Positions 34,727 to 47,535 are shown, counted from the stretch's first letter. The stretch: DNA of 64,000 nt from Larix kaempferi (GCA_027924585.1 BSBM01000712.1:878001-942000), one strand, 5' to 3'. The notes: generated by a model not told the origin, from the letters alone. Made by a program: numbers and translations.

Positions 34727-35288
34727 TGTCAACAAAATGTGGAATTAATGGATAAGTGAAATGGCATGATTAAAGGTACAGTAAAGTAAATATTTATCTC
34801 ATGTTTACAGAAAACGTGCTGAGCATTGAATTCAATAGTTACAACATAATAATAAAAAAATAAACCCAATCCTTGCAGGAATAATCCAATCAATGTAAAT
34901 TGATATATTATGAATATTTCACAACACACAATAAAAAGATACACACAACTATATTTGCATCAAATATCAGTGGTAGATCAGATCATAGGGACATAAATTA
35001 TTTTTTCCAATTACAGAAGGTTGAAAGAGATGAAAATACAAAGGAGGAAATACTAACTGCACATAAACAGAGCTTAGAATCCCCACAAATCCATGATAGA
35101 GCTTGAATTTCATGTTCTCGTTACTTGATCAGACCAAAATAATTAGAAGTTATACTTCTTACAAAAAGATTCGACCCTAGGTATCAATTGTTATGATCTA
35201 TTTATAGCCCTTTAGGCTCTTAAAAAATTTGTAACAAAAATTGGTTATGGAATAAACCGCTTTCAATTTATCATACTGTTATCAACAA
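34727..35288 (-). repeat. Possible Gypsy-B 3' LTR
   Basis: Candidate limits are TGTTGATAACAG and TTGTTGACA in element orientation, following the downstream ORF. A good TATA box (TATAAATAG, plus positions 35198-35206) supports LTR identity. There is no clear polypurine tract before it and no second copy in the window, so the ends are uncertain. Confidence 0.35.
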
Positions 35289-35309
35289 AAACTATCACAA
35301 AAGATGTCT

Positions 35310-35872
35310 ATCTGGAAGAATGATGTTGACTTGCTGGAAGAGGAGATTGGGGTCTTCCTTGTTGAGGTGGAGGAATATTTTGCTTCGACGATGATGCTCC
35401 AGCTGTTGACTACACAGTTGAGGATCTTTATAGTTGTTTTAGTTGGAGGAAATTGATGATGTTCTTCCACTCTTTACCCAATGGATACTGGAAAAACTTC
35501 AATTCCCTGAGTTCCATATCTAGCTCCGAATAATGCTCTAACGTGGGCTTAGGCAAAGACTTGAAAATGGTATGAAGCCGACTGAGGATTTAAAAATAGG
35601 GGTGCAACTTATCCACAATTGTTCTTTCGTTTAATTCTCCATGGATGTCCACCAAATGGACTTCGGAATTTCGTGCCTCCAAGATCATGACATTATAATG
35701 GACTTTGTGATATAAATCTCCATATCCATCCCAAAAGGATGTAGGAAGGCCAAGTGGAAACACATTGTTGAATAAATATTTGAAAGAATGAACGTCATGC
35801 TTCAGATGGTTAGCCATATCACTAACGTTTTGAGCCATTAATCCATTTGTAATCACTTTATTTGCCTCTATT
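35310..35872 (-). pseudogene. Gypsy-B downstream ORF, C-terminal part
   Basis: On the minus strand the frame enters from the Copia-2 boundary with EANKVITNGLMAQ and continues with DVHSFKYLFNNVFPLGLP and a block rich in acidic and hydrophobic residues to a stop at 35590. The same frame stays readable past it (SLPKPTLEHYSELDMELREL) to a P/Q/S-rich tail near 35350. With the 5-bp duplication counted once, the frame matches that at 54955. Function unknown; no membrane segment or zinc motif is seen. Confidence 0.6.
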
Positions 35873-36470
35873 TGTTGATGTATTTGTAACTTTGGAATGT
35901 ATTTCATATATGTATATTGTATTCCTATAGAGATGTTATTATTCCTCTATACGGAAGTGTTGTCATTTATATTGTAAGTGTCGTAGCTTATACTTGATGG
36001 GTTATTAGACCACCTTGATGGGGTCGGCCCTGTATGAGTCATGCGGGTAAAAGGGTTATTAGACCACCCTATTGGGGGTCGGCCCTGTTAGCATTATGTC
36101 ATGTGGTTAATTTAAGGCCGACCTAGTAAAGGTTATTAGGCAAGTCAAGTCAAGTATAAATAGAGTGCGAGAGGCACTCTATTTGATCATTCAATTTCTC
36201 ACTCACACACTCATTGGAGAGTGGCGCACTAGTGGAGGAGGAGAAGCTGTTGCTAGGAGGACTATATCTTGTACTTGGTTTGTATCATTGCTCTATCTAT
36301 CTCTGAGGAAGTTGCGGGGTTTTTCACCTTCTTGGTTTTCCCGGGTGAAACTTTGTCTCTCTTGTGTGCTTGCATTATTGTGTCCATGATTGATATGTTG
36401 TAGATATGTTGTACATGTTATTCTCTCAGTTAATATCTTAGATAAGATTTAAAATTAAGAAAAACTAACA
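35873..36470 (+). repeat. Copia-2 5' LTR (598 bp)
   Basis: TGTTGATG to ACTAACA. It has two GGGTTATTAGACCACC motifs (35999, 36053) where Copia-1 has three. TATAAATAG at 36155-36163. Confidence 0.95.
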
Positions 36471-36483
36471 TGGTATCAGAGCT
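36471..36483 (+). promoter_or_regulatory. Copia-2 primer-binding site (tRNA-iMet type)
   Basis: TGGTATCAGAGCT directly follows the 5' LTR. Confidence 0.95.
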
Positions 36484-39180
36484 AGCCTGAAAGAAGGCAT
36501 GGTATGGCATGTATGACATTTGTTGCACTTGCGAAGCTAGGGCTTGCTATAGCAAAAACCAGGCATCGTAGCACTTTCGCTATAAATCCATTTTAGAGTA
36601 GGTTTAGGATCTAAAACCTTTACAGATCGTATATAACATCCTCATGTACCTTGTGTCAGAAGAAAAACTTCTAATTCGATGTAATTTGTGAGTTATGATC
36701 TGTACAATCTAGGGTTTCTGCCTCTTCCAAATCTCAGTCATAAACAGGTGACCTAGGAAAAAAGGTCATAACTTGGGCTAGGAAGATCCAAATGAAATTT
36801 CATAAAATGTGATAGGTAGGGAACGGACTGTAATTTCGCAGGTAAGTTTTTTAGAGGCCGAAACTGAACCAGTGACACGTGGCACGCCGTACAAGTTCGC
36901 TCTTTTGTTTTATCCCATAAACAGGTCACGTTGCGACACTTGGCATAAATATCTATCAAAGAATCCATTTTAGGTCAGACCTATGGGGTTGGAAAGACAA
37001 TAGGTCAGGCTACCACAGAAATAATTTCATACCCTGTAGATCTAAAATTTCAGAGTTACAACAGAAACAATCAGGTGCATATTTCTGTCAAAACAGAATT
37101 GGATTTTGAGCACTTTCATTCATGGCTCCAGGAAATTAGTGTTTCGGAGAGTGTTGGAATTTTTGTATCGGAGACCAAGGACAGATGCTCCTCATCAAAA
37201 TATAAATTTAGAGACCAAGATCGAATTTTTTGTTTGGGAAGAAGGCCGGGCTTGATCACACCCTAGTTCAGGATTTTGATCGGAAAAGTGGAAAATTAGG
37301 GCTTCTGCAAAAGTTGGAATTTCTAAAGTCTGTGACCACGGCTGGAAGCTCATCAGAAAAATCAAAGTTTAGAGCTTTGGATCGAACCTTTTGGTTGGGT
37401 AGAAGGGTGGGCTTTATCAAACCCTAGTTCGGGATCCTGTCCAGAAGATCCGAAAGTTTCAAAGGCAATTTTGAGGGGTGAAACTTTGCAGTTTTCAAAT
37501 TCTGAGTATACCAGCTTGATCATCTCATCGAGGCGCGTCTTTCTATCCTTTCAGAAGTTTGAAATTCAAAGTTTGAATTTTTAGGGTTTCACTGACAAAC
37601 CCTAATCCAGCTCTAGATCCAGTTTCTGCAAATCATGTGGATTGGGTTAATCCTAGAAGAGAATCGATTGGTCACCTGCATAAGTGAAGAAGTTCTTGTT
37701 TCAGAGGGAGATGAGGCTAAGGCCTTACATAAGAAGATTACAAGCAATCTTGATAGGTATGACTTATCTAGGTATGTTTCGAGATTTGTTCATGATTAAA
37801 GTTTATGATATGTTTGTCTTCATTAAGATTAGTACAATCTTGATTAATTCTAGACTTGTTGTATCACCTTAATAAAAATATGAATGCATGATAGAAGATA
37901 TTCATTGATTAGGGTTTTGACACTTATGATTATACTAATGCATTGTGGTGTTGTATGAGGTTGATGTTGTCCGCTAACATGAAAGGTACATCAAGAAATA
38001 GAAATCATGTTCTAAGTTCAAGAACATATGACCATGTTGACATGAAGACAAAGATTCATCCATTGTCATGGATCACATAGAAGATCTACGTACAAGGTAT
38101 GTATAACTTGGTTCTATAATGGTTAACCTATGAGATATGCAGGTTACTAGCACAAGTCATTGAAGAGAAGAAGAAGACATTATGCGGGTATGTTAGACAT
38201 AACTAGCTAGCATGCTAATCCAGGTATGTTTTTCCTATATCAAGTCAGAATCCTACCTTGTGTTAGGATCTTTTATATAAGTATACATGGCATGATTGAT
38301 AATGATTATTCATTGAAGTTAGTAATCATGGGTTTAAGCATATTATGCTTCTTACTTTGATTGATGATATGACTAACCAGAAAAATCCTATGGTCAAATA
38401 GGAATATGCATAAGTAAAAGAATTGTGATAAATTATCTATGTATGAAATGATCTTGACCATACATGTTTAAGATTATTGCGTTTTGATAGTATTAAGATT
38501 ATACTAATGAATGTATGATTATGTATGAGATCTCGAGGATAACACAATGATGATACTAGTAAGTATGCATAGTGATCGAGGATGGATATAAGTTCAAAGA
38601 TAGGTAATCCAGGAAGCAAAGATCAAGAGGGAGCACACTCCAGTAGTTCCTGCAAGGAAGCAAATATTGAGAGGGAGTCCACCCTACAAACCAAACAAAG
38701 ATAAGTATTTGAATTGTCATTTCTTGCATATTTGTTTGTTTAAATAATATTGTTCAATGATGTATATGCTTATGTTCCTAGACTTAGGGTGTTTATTATG
38801 CATATTAGAATAATTGCATTAATGAATAGTATATTACTAATATGCATGTGATGGGTAAGTGGCCTATGGCAATGTACAACATTCCATTGTTACTTATCTA
38901 GAATGAAACCTCTTTGCTGACATGTTGGGAGTTGTGCACACTCTTAACAATGTTCTGGTAGAGATTGGAAGGCATCTAGAAAGTTACGGGATATGGATAA
39001 ATATTGTATTGAAATCATTGGCTAAAATAATTGCATGACTGTATGACATATTTTCTTTGTGTAAGAATTTGTTCTGAAAACTATGAGATGTTTATAATCA
39101 TGCAATTTAACTTGCTTTGTAGGAAATATCATATACCATCACCTACAAAAGAAGGACTACAACATTTGTTCAACAACAAA
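36484..39180 (+). other. Copia-2 leader, non-coding, no gag/PR/INT
   Basis: No gag, protease or integrase motif in 2.7 kb. A diverged tandem duplication of about 150 bp lies at about 37157-37305 and 37311-37460 (GGAATTT... to GGGCTT...CCCTAGTTC). The rest aligns with Copia-1 1-2020. Splice-like signals recur, for example ACAAG|GTATGTATAAC near 38095 and CTTTGTAG|GAAATATC near 39122. Confidence 0.75.
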
Positions 39181-39189
39181 GTTATCTAT

Positions 39190-40640
39190 TGAAGATATTG
39201 AAGTTCAAGGATTCGGGAAGAATGCCATGATCGAGGAGTACCAGTCGATCATGAAGAATGATGTTTGGGATGCAATCCCAAGACCTGAAGGGAAGTCTGT
39301 TGTGACTTCCAAATGGATCTATAAGATCAAGCATGCTGCAGATGGTAGCATAGAGAAATACAAAGCAAGGTTTGTAGCTCGTGGCTTCTCCCAGAAAGAG
39401 GAATAGACTATGAAGATACTTTTGCACCTGTAGCCAGATACACTTCCATTAGCTCAGTACTTTCTCTGGCTGCAGTAATGAAATGGAAGATACACCAGAT
39501 GGATGTCAAGAAAACCTTCTTGAATGGTGTAGTCGAGGAGGAAGTGTATGTGGAGCAGCCACTTGGTTTTGAGACACATGAAAGGAAGTCATATGTGTGC
39601 AGGTTGAAGAAAGGCTTGTATGGCTTGAAGCAAGCTCCTAGAACTTGGTATGGTAGGATATACAACTTTCTATTCAGTTTGGGATTTACCAAGAGTAAAG
39701 CAGATTCCAACCTTTATTACAAGGTTGAGGAAGGCAATCCTGTGATACTACTTTTGTATGTGGATGACCTGTTTGTAACAGGTGAGGATAGATTGATTGT
39801 CAACACGAAGAGGAAGCTTGTTGTCAAGTTCGAGATGAAGAACTTGGGGATGATGCACTATTTCCTAGGCATGGAGGTTTGGTAAAGTTCAGATGGAATC
39901 TTCCTTGGATAAGGGAAGTATGCAGTAGAGATCTTGAAGAGGTTCAGGATGATGGACTGCAAGGCCATGGCCACACCTATGGAATCGAACCTGAAGCTTC
40001 TGTGTGATGCTTCATATGAGCCGGTTGATGTCGCTATGTATCGTCAGATGATTGGGTCCTTGATGTACTGAACGAACACTAGACCAGATATTTGCTTTGC
40101 GGTGAACACATTGAGCCACTTCCTAACGGATCCCAGAGGTGTTCACCTAGTTGCTGTAAAGCATATTCTAAGGTACCTGAAGGGTAGAATTGATTATGGG
40201 ATCAAGTATGATGCAAATCAAAAGTTTAACCTACAGGGTTATGTTGATTCAGATTGGGCAGGTAGTGATGCAAATAGGAAGAGAACTTCTGGGTGCTGCT
40301 TCAGTATGGGATCAGGTGTGATCTCTTGATTTAGTAGGAAGCAGTCCTGCATAGCACTCAGTACAGCCAAACCAAAGTATGTTGCAGCTTGTTTGGCTAG
40401 TTGTCAGGTAGTATGGCTTAGAAAGCTACCGTCTGAGTTATTTGATCTCCCGTTGGATGCTACTGGCTGAAACACATTGAGATCAAATATCACTATATCA
40501 GGGATATGGTGCAGAGAGGAGCATTGAAGCTCCTATATGTTGCGATGGATGAGAAGGTTGCAGATGTGTTGACGAAACCACTAACCAGAGTGAAGTTCGA
40601 GTACTTCAGAGAGAAGCTTTGTGTTCTTCAAGATTGATGA
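39190..40640 (+). pseudogene. Copia-2 reverse transcriptase and RNase H
   Basis: It starts within RT (IEEYQSIMKNDVWDAIP, KYKARFVARGFSQK), frameshifts near 39403, then is open at 39478-39885 with KTFLNGVVEEEVYVEQPLG, GLKQAPRTWYGR and LLLYVDDLFVTGE (YVDD intact, near 39757). RNase H is broken but shows YVDSDWAGSDANRK near 40245. A deletion of about 70 bp near 40467 removes the CDNQS...NPVFHD block. Several stops. It cannot give active enzyme. Confidence 0.9.
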
Positions 40641-40775
40641 CACCTCGAGGAAGAAGTGATGGACACATTTGCTGGAGCCATTCCAAGCATGGTGAGGGGA
40701 GGATCCTTCCCATGGATGTGGATGTAAGCATTGTGTGATGAGCATCAGGACGATGCTCCAGTTACTGCTCTGTAT

Positions 40776-41100
40776 ATGCATCATGATGGATGCTTGTTAT
40801 GATTAGTTGGATCATGTATATGTATATGCATCATGTTGGATGCTCGTTATGATCAGTTGGATCATGTATATGTATATGCATCATGTTGGATGCTCGTTAT
40901 GATTAGTTGGATCATGTATATGTATATGCATCATGTTGGATGCTTCATATGATCAGGATGATAATGGATAACGAGCTTCAGGATGTTGCTCAAGATGATA
41001 TGCATCAGGATGATGCTATGATGATGATCAGGATGATCATGGATGACGAGCTTCAGGAGGTTGCTCCATATGATATGCATCAGGATGATGTTATGATGAT
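40776..41100 (+). repeat. Copia-2 3' UTR array (50-bp unit and others)
   Basis: Three regular 50-bp units (CATCATGTTGGATGCTCGTT and so on, 40780-40930) are followed by GATCAGGATGAT-type repeats to 41100, where Gypsy-A begins. Confidence 0.9.
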
Positions 41101-42786
41101 TGTTGGCTTAAATTGACCCAGAGATTTCCAATTAGACCCAGGTTCTTTGCGGTTCTCCCTTTGACCAACAAAACCCCTTTGCACCGGTCCTTTCGGCAAC
41201 AACCTACGAGCAGGTTGAGGTCTCACCCAAGGTGTATCTTATGAGGTACTGCAGAATCAGGTTTCCATAGTAAATGATGAGTTGTTTATTTGAACAAGCT
41301 GTGCAGCATAGGATAGAAAGATGGCGCTGTAGGGAAAAGTGATGCGGTACGCAGCAGGATCTATGCTGCGAGCAGTACTATGCAGTGGAGGCAACACTGC
41401 GGGCTGCACTAAGGGTTTCTTACTGCTGCGAATCTTCTTCTGGAACTACGAGTCACCCACACTTATCCTCTACTTAGAAGATCTCGAAAACGTTAAGGCA
41501 CTGAAATGAATATCACTCATCCATTCATTCAGGCACTTATTGGTTATCTTTCTAGCGTTCATTCTAGAACTTGGATTATTACAATGTGAACCGAAATGAT
41601 AAACATGATTAACTGTGCTGTGTTCCTTCACTGTGCTTAAGAAAGTATTTAAACTTAAATGACTGATTCACAACCTTAACATAGAATTGAGATGTTTGCC
41701 ATTCATCTGCTTCCGTGGAACCTAGCATATCATTCCCAAACATCTCCTATTGGGAAATGCATATCAAAGTTCTCATATTACAGCATGCAAGGAAACATTC
41801 AAGCATTCATTCTACAGAAAATACAGAAAGTCATTCATTCATAAACATCATCACATAACACAGGATTTAATGTGGTTCACTTCCCCGGATGGAAAGCTAC
41901 GTCCATAAGAATGGTTGGTAATAAATTTCATTAAAAAGGGATGGGGAAACCATTCTTAGTCTACGCACTCAGCTGCAGACTCTCCTTTCTCTTGGATAGG
42001 TCTCTGCGCACACAGCTGCAGAGCCTTTACAATATTCTCAGCTCGGAGAGATTTTACAATACAAAAAGGTTATCTTTTTAAATTCTCAGCAACAACAAAA
42101 GAACAACAACCCAAAAAGAGAACCCCCACCCCATACAAAATTTCTTCTTAAATAGATCATGCCCAAAGGTCATGTCTGTACAATGCCAAAGACCTAAAAC
42201 CCAAAACCCTAAGGGTTTCCAAAACTGCGTTGGTTTTCAAAACCAGCTTGCTGGCCCCTGGCAGCGTTTGCTTGATCATGGCGGATCTCCACATCCTCAT
42301 TCTGTCGCTATAAGCCTTCCTGTCGCATGCATTCCTGCAGGATGCTTCTGCCAAACCATTTCTCTCTAACGGTTTTACCTTCTAAGCATGCCAAACGTCG
42401 CTTTCCTTAACAACCCATGCGTGGCTGCCTTCCTGTTTTGCCTACGTCCGCCGCTCGGCAATCCTGGAATATATTTTCCAAAAATGGCTGCTACCGATCG
42501 AGCCGGTAGCTACACTTGATACTTGTCCAGCACACCGCTTTGCTGGCTCCACGTGGCCTCCTAACTCCGCAGCACTGCTTCGGTGCAGTACTAGTCTTTG
42601 CATCACGGCCAAAACTTTGATGTTGCGCGCAACTCCGCAGTCTGGTCAAAAGTTGGATGTTGTGCGCAACTTCACAGCATCCTCAATACTTAGCCAAAAT
42701 TGTGTTTCTGAGCTACGCTCAGCTCAGCTTTCCCTGCTTTCATCAAAAAGGTGCTTCCAAAACTTCATCTCAACCTAGGCCCAACA
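41101..42786 (-). repeat. Gypsy-A 3' LTR (1686 bp)
   Basis: Plus-strand TGTTGGCTTAAATTGACC to GGCCCAACA. Pairs with 53191-54876. On the minus strand TATTTAAG near 42150 is a possible TATA box. Confidence 0.95.
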
Positions 42787-42796
42787 TGCCCCTAAC
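42787..42796 (-). promoter_or_regulatory. Gypsy-A polypurine tract
   Basis: Minus-strand GTTAGGGGCA lies directly before the 3' LTR, matching GTTGGGGGCC of Gypsy-C. Confidence 0.7.
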
Positions 42797-42798
42797 AC

Positions 42799-45699
42799 TT
42801 ACATGTGGCTCGTCCCCCAGCCACTAATTGTTTCAGTTGTCTGACTCTGCGCCGCAACCAGTGGAACGAACTTGGCCGTGAACTTGTCATATGTACCGTA
42901 CAACTGCACCATTTCTTCTCTTGTATCCTCCTCAACCTGTTTAATTGTCTCAAGCAGTGTTGGAGTTATTTCTTGTCCAATTTGGTCTTGTACCTGCTCC
43001 TAGTTATTGCGCAGTTCTACTAACTTATCTTCAATTTGCTGCAATACCACCATGGCATTCTCCAGGAGCTGCTGCGAGTGATTATCCATCTCAGTCTCTT
43101 TTTGTAATAATTGTTGTACTTCTTTCTTTAAGCTAGATATCTCCTTGTATCTCGGCAGCGTTTCTCTGGGTGGCAGAGCTTTAACCTCTGCATTCAACTT
43201 GTCCAGCGCGGTCTGTTTTTCTTGTACCGTGGTCTTGACCTGCAACAACCCTTGATCTTCTTCAAGGGTTGAAATTGCTTGTGAAACCTTATCTAGGAGA
43301 GATTGGCACTTAGCCATCTCACTTGTAATGCTTTTCGAGGTGGCGCTCACTACTTGCTCTCTGACTTACTGTTCAATTAATGGCGCCTGCTTATTCAGCT
43401 TATCCTTCAATGTGGCAATATTGGCCTCATAATAAATATATTTATCTTGCATCTCCGTCTACAAGGATCTCACCTTATCTCCAATCCTCAGAACTGTGTC
43501 TGCAGGATCATCCTAGATTTCTATGCCTTTGATATCCTTCGCCACATTGGATATGGTGGTCTCCAAATTTTGTCGGCGGTCTTGTTCGTTGCGTAGCTGT
43601 ATTTCTTCCTGCAGCTGAATTTTCTTGTTCGTTGCGGTGAGCTCTACTTGTAACTTCATCGATTCAACCGTCCGTTCATGCATCTCCTCCAAGATCTGCG
43701 TGTGGATGAAGTGTAATCCTGGTAACGGGATTTTGGCTAAGTCGAGCTCTACCCTCTCGACTCCCTTTGTGTCCAAGATAACTTGTTCTACCATTGGCAA
43801 CGCAATAGCCAATGGTTCCAGATGGACAATTCTAGTCTTCGACGGGAGCATTATTGCTAGCTATTGGTTTCCTTGCTTTGAGGTTCCTACCGACCACCTT
43901 TCAGCCCTTGCTTCCTTTGACATAATAAGGATTTTCTGGACATCATCCATTTTCTTCCTTAGGCCTTGCATTGTGAGCTGCATCTAGTGCAGGTCATCGT
44001 GGATGACCATGTCCTTCTTTTCTTTAGCCACCATAAGCTCTTTCATCTGCTCTAAGACTGTTTCGGCTATTATCTCGTAGTCATCATCATTGAGGACTGC
44101 CTCCGATTGAATCTTTGTAGCCTTCACCTTTTTCCTCGACTTTGGCTTCTCCAAAGTCTCAGCTTCTTTTCTCTTCCCTGTTTCTTCAATGATTGGGCAT
44201 GAGAGCGGGATCGACTCATCTTCTGCTAAATCTGTCTCCACGTCCATAACCTCTACGGGGAACTCCACTGGCCAATCTTTCATGAGGTCCTCAATATCCT
44301 TCTCATACATGATGTACTTTCCTAGGAACCACTCTGGTTTCCTCGTTTGTGCTTTCGGTGATATGAATATACATTTCATATCCGCCTCAAAGTTGATGAT
44401 GCGGATATACTTCATCATGACCTGCTTTGTAATGCGGAGTGTCTTCGTGATTGTGTCGCGCAGCTGGATATAATACTGGTAAAAGTCTTCTGCTGTCGCA
44501 TGCTAGCGCTCTGCATTTGTGTTTTCCCAGAGGTTGACGAACTTAAACCCTCTAGGATACTTGGTGTCCATAATGACGCCTGTATAATCTCGCGGCTCCA
44601 TCCATCCACACAAAGCAATCAGGATGATGAGCTAGGTGAAATGGAACTGGACGCCATTCACATGTGTGTCGTTGAGTTCTTCAAGGAACTCATTCAACAG
44701 AAACTGACACCAATTAAATTTGTTTCCTTCGGCTACTGTGGCACCAAGGAGTATTGCGCCCGCAGGAACCTCCGAAGGCCTAGCTTTTTTGAGCATCTTG
44801 CCTGTGAGCAACTGCGTTACAAATCTTGTTGCTCTATCCTCTATATCTTCTGTCGGGAAACCTCTTTTTGCCTTCACCACCGAGTGGGTTTTCTTCATAT
44901 TCTCAACAACCTCTTTTTCTTTGCTCTTCCCCTGGAAGAATTTCTTCGGATCCTTAACGCGCTTGCTTAGCCCGGTGATGCGGTGGATCAAATCAATGTT
45001 AATATCAATGTTCCTATCCAGCCACAGATAACCTTGGTGGATTCGCGCCATGAGTGTGCGAACCAGGATTTTCAATTATGGGGAATGGTCAAAATGTGGC
45101 AATCTCAACAAGTTCAGTAGCCCCGACTGAACGACAGGTGCTAACCAACTGTCAGCTACCAAGTTCGAAGTTCCCTTGGCGTCCTTTTTCCAGCACATAT
45201 ACTGGTTTGGTTGAAAATTTGGGTACTTGGGAACATCTGGCTCATCTTTCTTCATTCCCAAGAGGTCATAATCCTCCCATTTACAATCTGCTATCTTTCC
45301 CAATAGATTCTTAGCAACGTTTACATGCTTTGAGATAGGTGGCAGCGGGATGTCGTATCTCGCATTCTTGGAAAATTTAAACACAGGGGCATTCAGTGCC
45401 CGTGGGGAGATATATTCAGGTGTCATATTCAAAGGTTCTGTCTGAAAGACTGGTGATTTCTATGCCGAGGAGCCCATCTTTATGATGTTGGATCAAGGTG
45501 CAGTTACAACTTTTCCCTTATCTTTTGCTTTTTCCGGCATCGTTGGATTAATTCTTGGTGATCTGCGGGATCCTTCACCTTGTTCTAGGACGACCTTCTT
45601 AACTAGAGTTTTCATTAACTGTTGAATCCCTCTGTGTTGAAGGATCCTCAGTGCTTCTTCAATGGTGAGTTCTTCTTCTCTAAAGGAAGGTTCGGACAT
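42799..45699 (-). pseudogene. Gypsy-A downstream coiled-coil ORF
   Basis: A single reading frame of about 967 codons runs from ATG 45699 to TAA 42799 with roughly ten in-frame stops and no frameshift. The N-terminal half is globular with no domain I can name (for example RIHQGYLWLDRNIDINIDLI near 45030). The middle is charged (KPKSRKKVKATK near 44130). The C-terminal third (43850-42830) is E/Q/K/L-rich with heptads (ISSLKKEVQQLLQKE), a likely coiled coil. It follows integrase after a 555-bp spacer, the place of env-like or accessory ORFs in other plant gypsy elements, but no signal peptide or membrane segment is seen. Function unknown. Confidence 0.75.
42805..42824 (-). other. Conserved pre-PPT hairpin of Gypsy-A
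   Basis: Minus strand: GTGGCTGG, loop GGGA, CGAGCCAC. The stem is 6 bp, one mismatch, 1 bp. Spacing to the LTR is 18 nt, as in Gypsy-C. Here it overlaps the last codons of the downstream ORF (stop at 42799-42801). Confidence 0.8.
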
Positions 45700-46255
45700 T
45701 CATAAATGAGGTAGCGGCTAAGGTAGACAGAATACAGATGGCTACTAGCTCAGAGAGGTTAATCGCAAGAAAATTCTAAGTGCTTAGTAACGCCCGTGAG
45801 TCTCCCAACGGTGTTATTTATAGGCGGAGCAGACCCTCTCCCGCGCCCTTCGATGGCTAGATAAGCATTTAATGTGGTGTCCATTGGCGAATTTGAGCAG
45901 ATCCTTCGGTCTTTTCTGTCGTCAGCGTGCTCAGAACGAATATCTTTTCTTTAAATGTTGAAGCATCTAACGTTTATTTTTCTCTGGGTGCTGCATTGAA
46001 CTGCGCGGCAAGCCATCTGCAACCCTGCGCGGCTACTTCGCAGTGTCAAAAATTTCCGACTGTGCAGCTTCCACTATATATATTTTTCTTCTTCTTCTTC
46101 TTCTTTTTTTTCCCTTCCGCGCAGCTTCAATAGTGCTGCGCAGTGCATAGATCATTCTTCTTATCATACCTTCTTTCTTTTATCATACATGTACAGACTC
46201 CTTTACATTTCTAGTGTCCACTTTCAACTGTACTTGACACCTTCCTTTGTTCGTT
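45700..46255 (-). other. Gypsy-A spacer between integrase and downstream ORF
   Basis: Non-coding, 555 bp. It contains a (CTT)n microsatellite at about 46085-46105. It would hold any promoter or splice acceptor for the downstream ORF; I could not pick one. Confidence 0.6.
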
Positions 46256-47470
46256 ATTCAGGGTTCTGTGAAGCAATGCTATCATGGTATATCTTTATCC
46301 TGCTTCCATTTATCAAAGTTGGCAAGGTATCACCAGCTAAATTGGCAAACTGGACTGCACCAGTGTTAGTAACATGTATCACAGTATATGGGCCAAGCCA
46401 ATGCATCTTAAATTTACTAGGGAATTTCATGAATTTGCTATCATACAGGAGGACTAGATCACCTACCTGAAAACACTTGTTCTTTATATGACGATCATGC
46501 CATGCTTTCTCGCGGTCCTTATGAGCTTGCTAGTGGAAGCCTGTGATGAAGCGATCTTCCTCCAAGCCCAGTATATGTAGTCATCTTTCTTCTAGAGCTT
46601 CGCAGTCTGACATCCCTGTAAATGCAGCGATTCTCAAACTAGGGACAATATATTCCATAGGCATTATAGTCTCCTTCCCATAAACCAACCAAAAGTGTGT
46701 CTATCCTTTCAATTTCTTGCATGTGGTCCTGTATGCCCATAGCACAGATGAGATGCATAGGTCCCAATCGTCTCTATTTACATTGCACACCTTAGTGAGT
46801 GCATTCTCCAATATTTTATTGAAATCCTCTACAATACCATTCGCCTATGGATGATATGGAGTACTGCGTTGATGATGAATGTGGAATTCCTCTATAAGCG
46901 CCTCAATCATCTTGTTCAAAAAGTGAGTACCTTGGTCACTCATCAAAATCTTTGGATAGCGAAATCTGGTGAGTATTTATTCAAAAATAAATTGCGCAGC
47001 AGTACTAGCGCTGCAGTCCTTAACTGGTTTTGCTTCTACCCATCTGGTGAGGTAATCCATAGCAGTAATAATATACCTTGCACCTCAGTAACTGTGCAGT
47101 CCTTAACTAGTTTTGCTTCTACCCATCTGGTGAGGTAATCCATAGCAGTAACTGTGGATTCGATGGCATCTCATCTCGGTGTGATGGTTTTCCTGTCCTA
47201 TGACAGACATCATAGTTCCTGCAATGTTCTTTGGCATCTTTATGGATCGTAGGCCACCATAGCCCTGCGCACAATATCTTCTACGCAGTAGCCCTTCCTG
47301 CATAGTGACCTCCTGCGATTCATGAGTGTGCGTCGGCTAGAATAAATGGCTTCTCATGATTGAGTATGCACCTGCGCGGGACTTCATCTGGCCCAAGTTT
47401 GTATAACTGACCTGCAATTATAGTGAAGTCTGCGGCGCACACCACTAACTATTTTTTCTACTGGATCGAG
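46256..47470 (-). pseudogene. Gypsy-A integrase
   Basis: Zinc-binding start near 47250 (GLWWPTIHKDAKEHC-like, in broken frames), core with [12 protein letters not shown] (near 47130) and [10 protein letters not shown] near 46945 (second catalytic Asp kept), STPYHP[12 protein letters not shown] (catalytic Glu kept, CAG-to-TAG before it), and C-terminal KCFQVGDLVLLYDSKFM near 46450. It ends in ASQNPE-stop near 46255. An 83-bp tandem duplication (47012-47151) repeats the DYLTRW block. It is inactive because of stops and the duplication. Confidence 0.85.
47012..47151 (-). repeat. Direct duplication inside Gypsy-A integrase
   Basis: 57 bp starting TGCAGTCCTTAACT are repeated at 47012-47068 and 47095-47151 with one difference. 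The period is 83 bp, which is not a multiple of 3, so it breaks the frame. Confidence 0.95.
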
Positions 47471-47535
47471 AATTCTTGGGGTGCCAGCCCTGTGGTTAGG
47501 AAGTCAATGATGTCCTTGTAATAATCATCGGCAAC

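Noticed and set aside
35282-35470. 62-codon minus-strand ORF as a separate gene
   Set aside because: It lies in another frame over the tail of the Gypsy-B downstream ORF.
36471-36483. Fragment of a tRNA gene
   Set aside because: Only 13 bases complementary to tRNA-iMet directly after an LTR: a PBS, not a tRNA gene.
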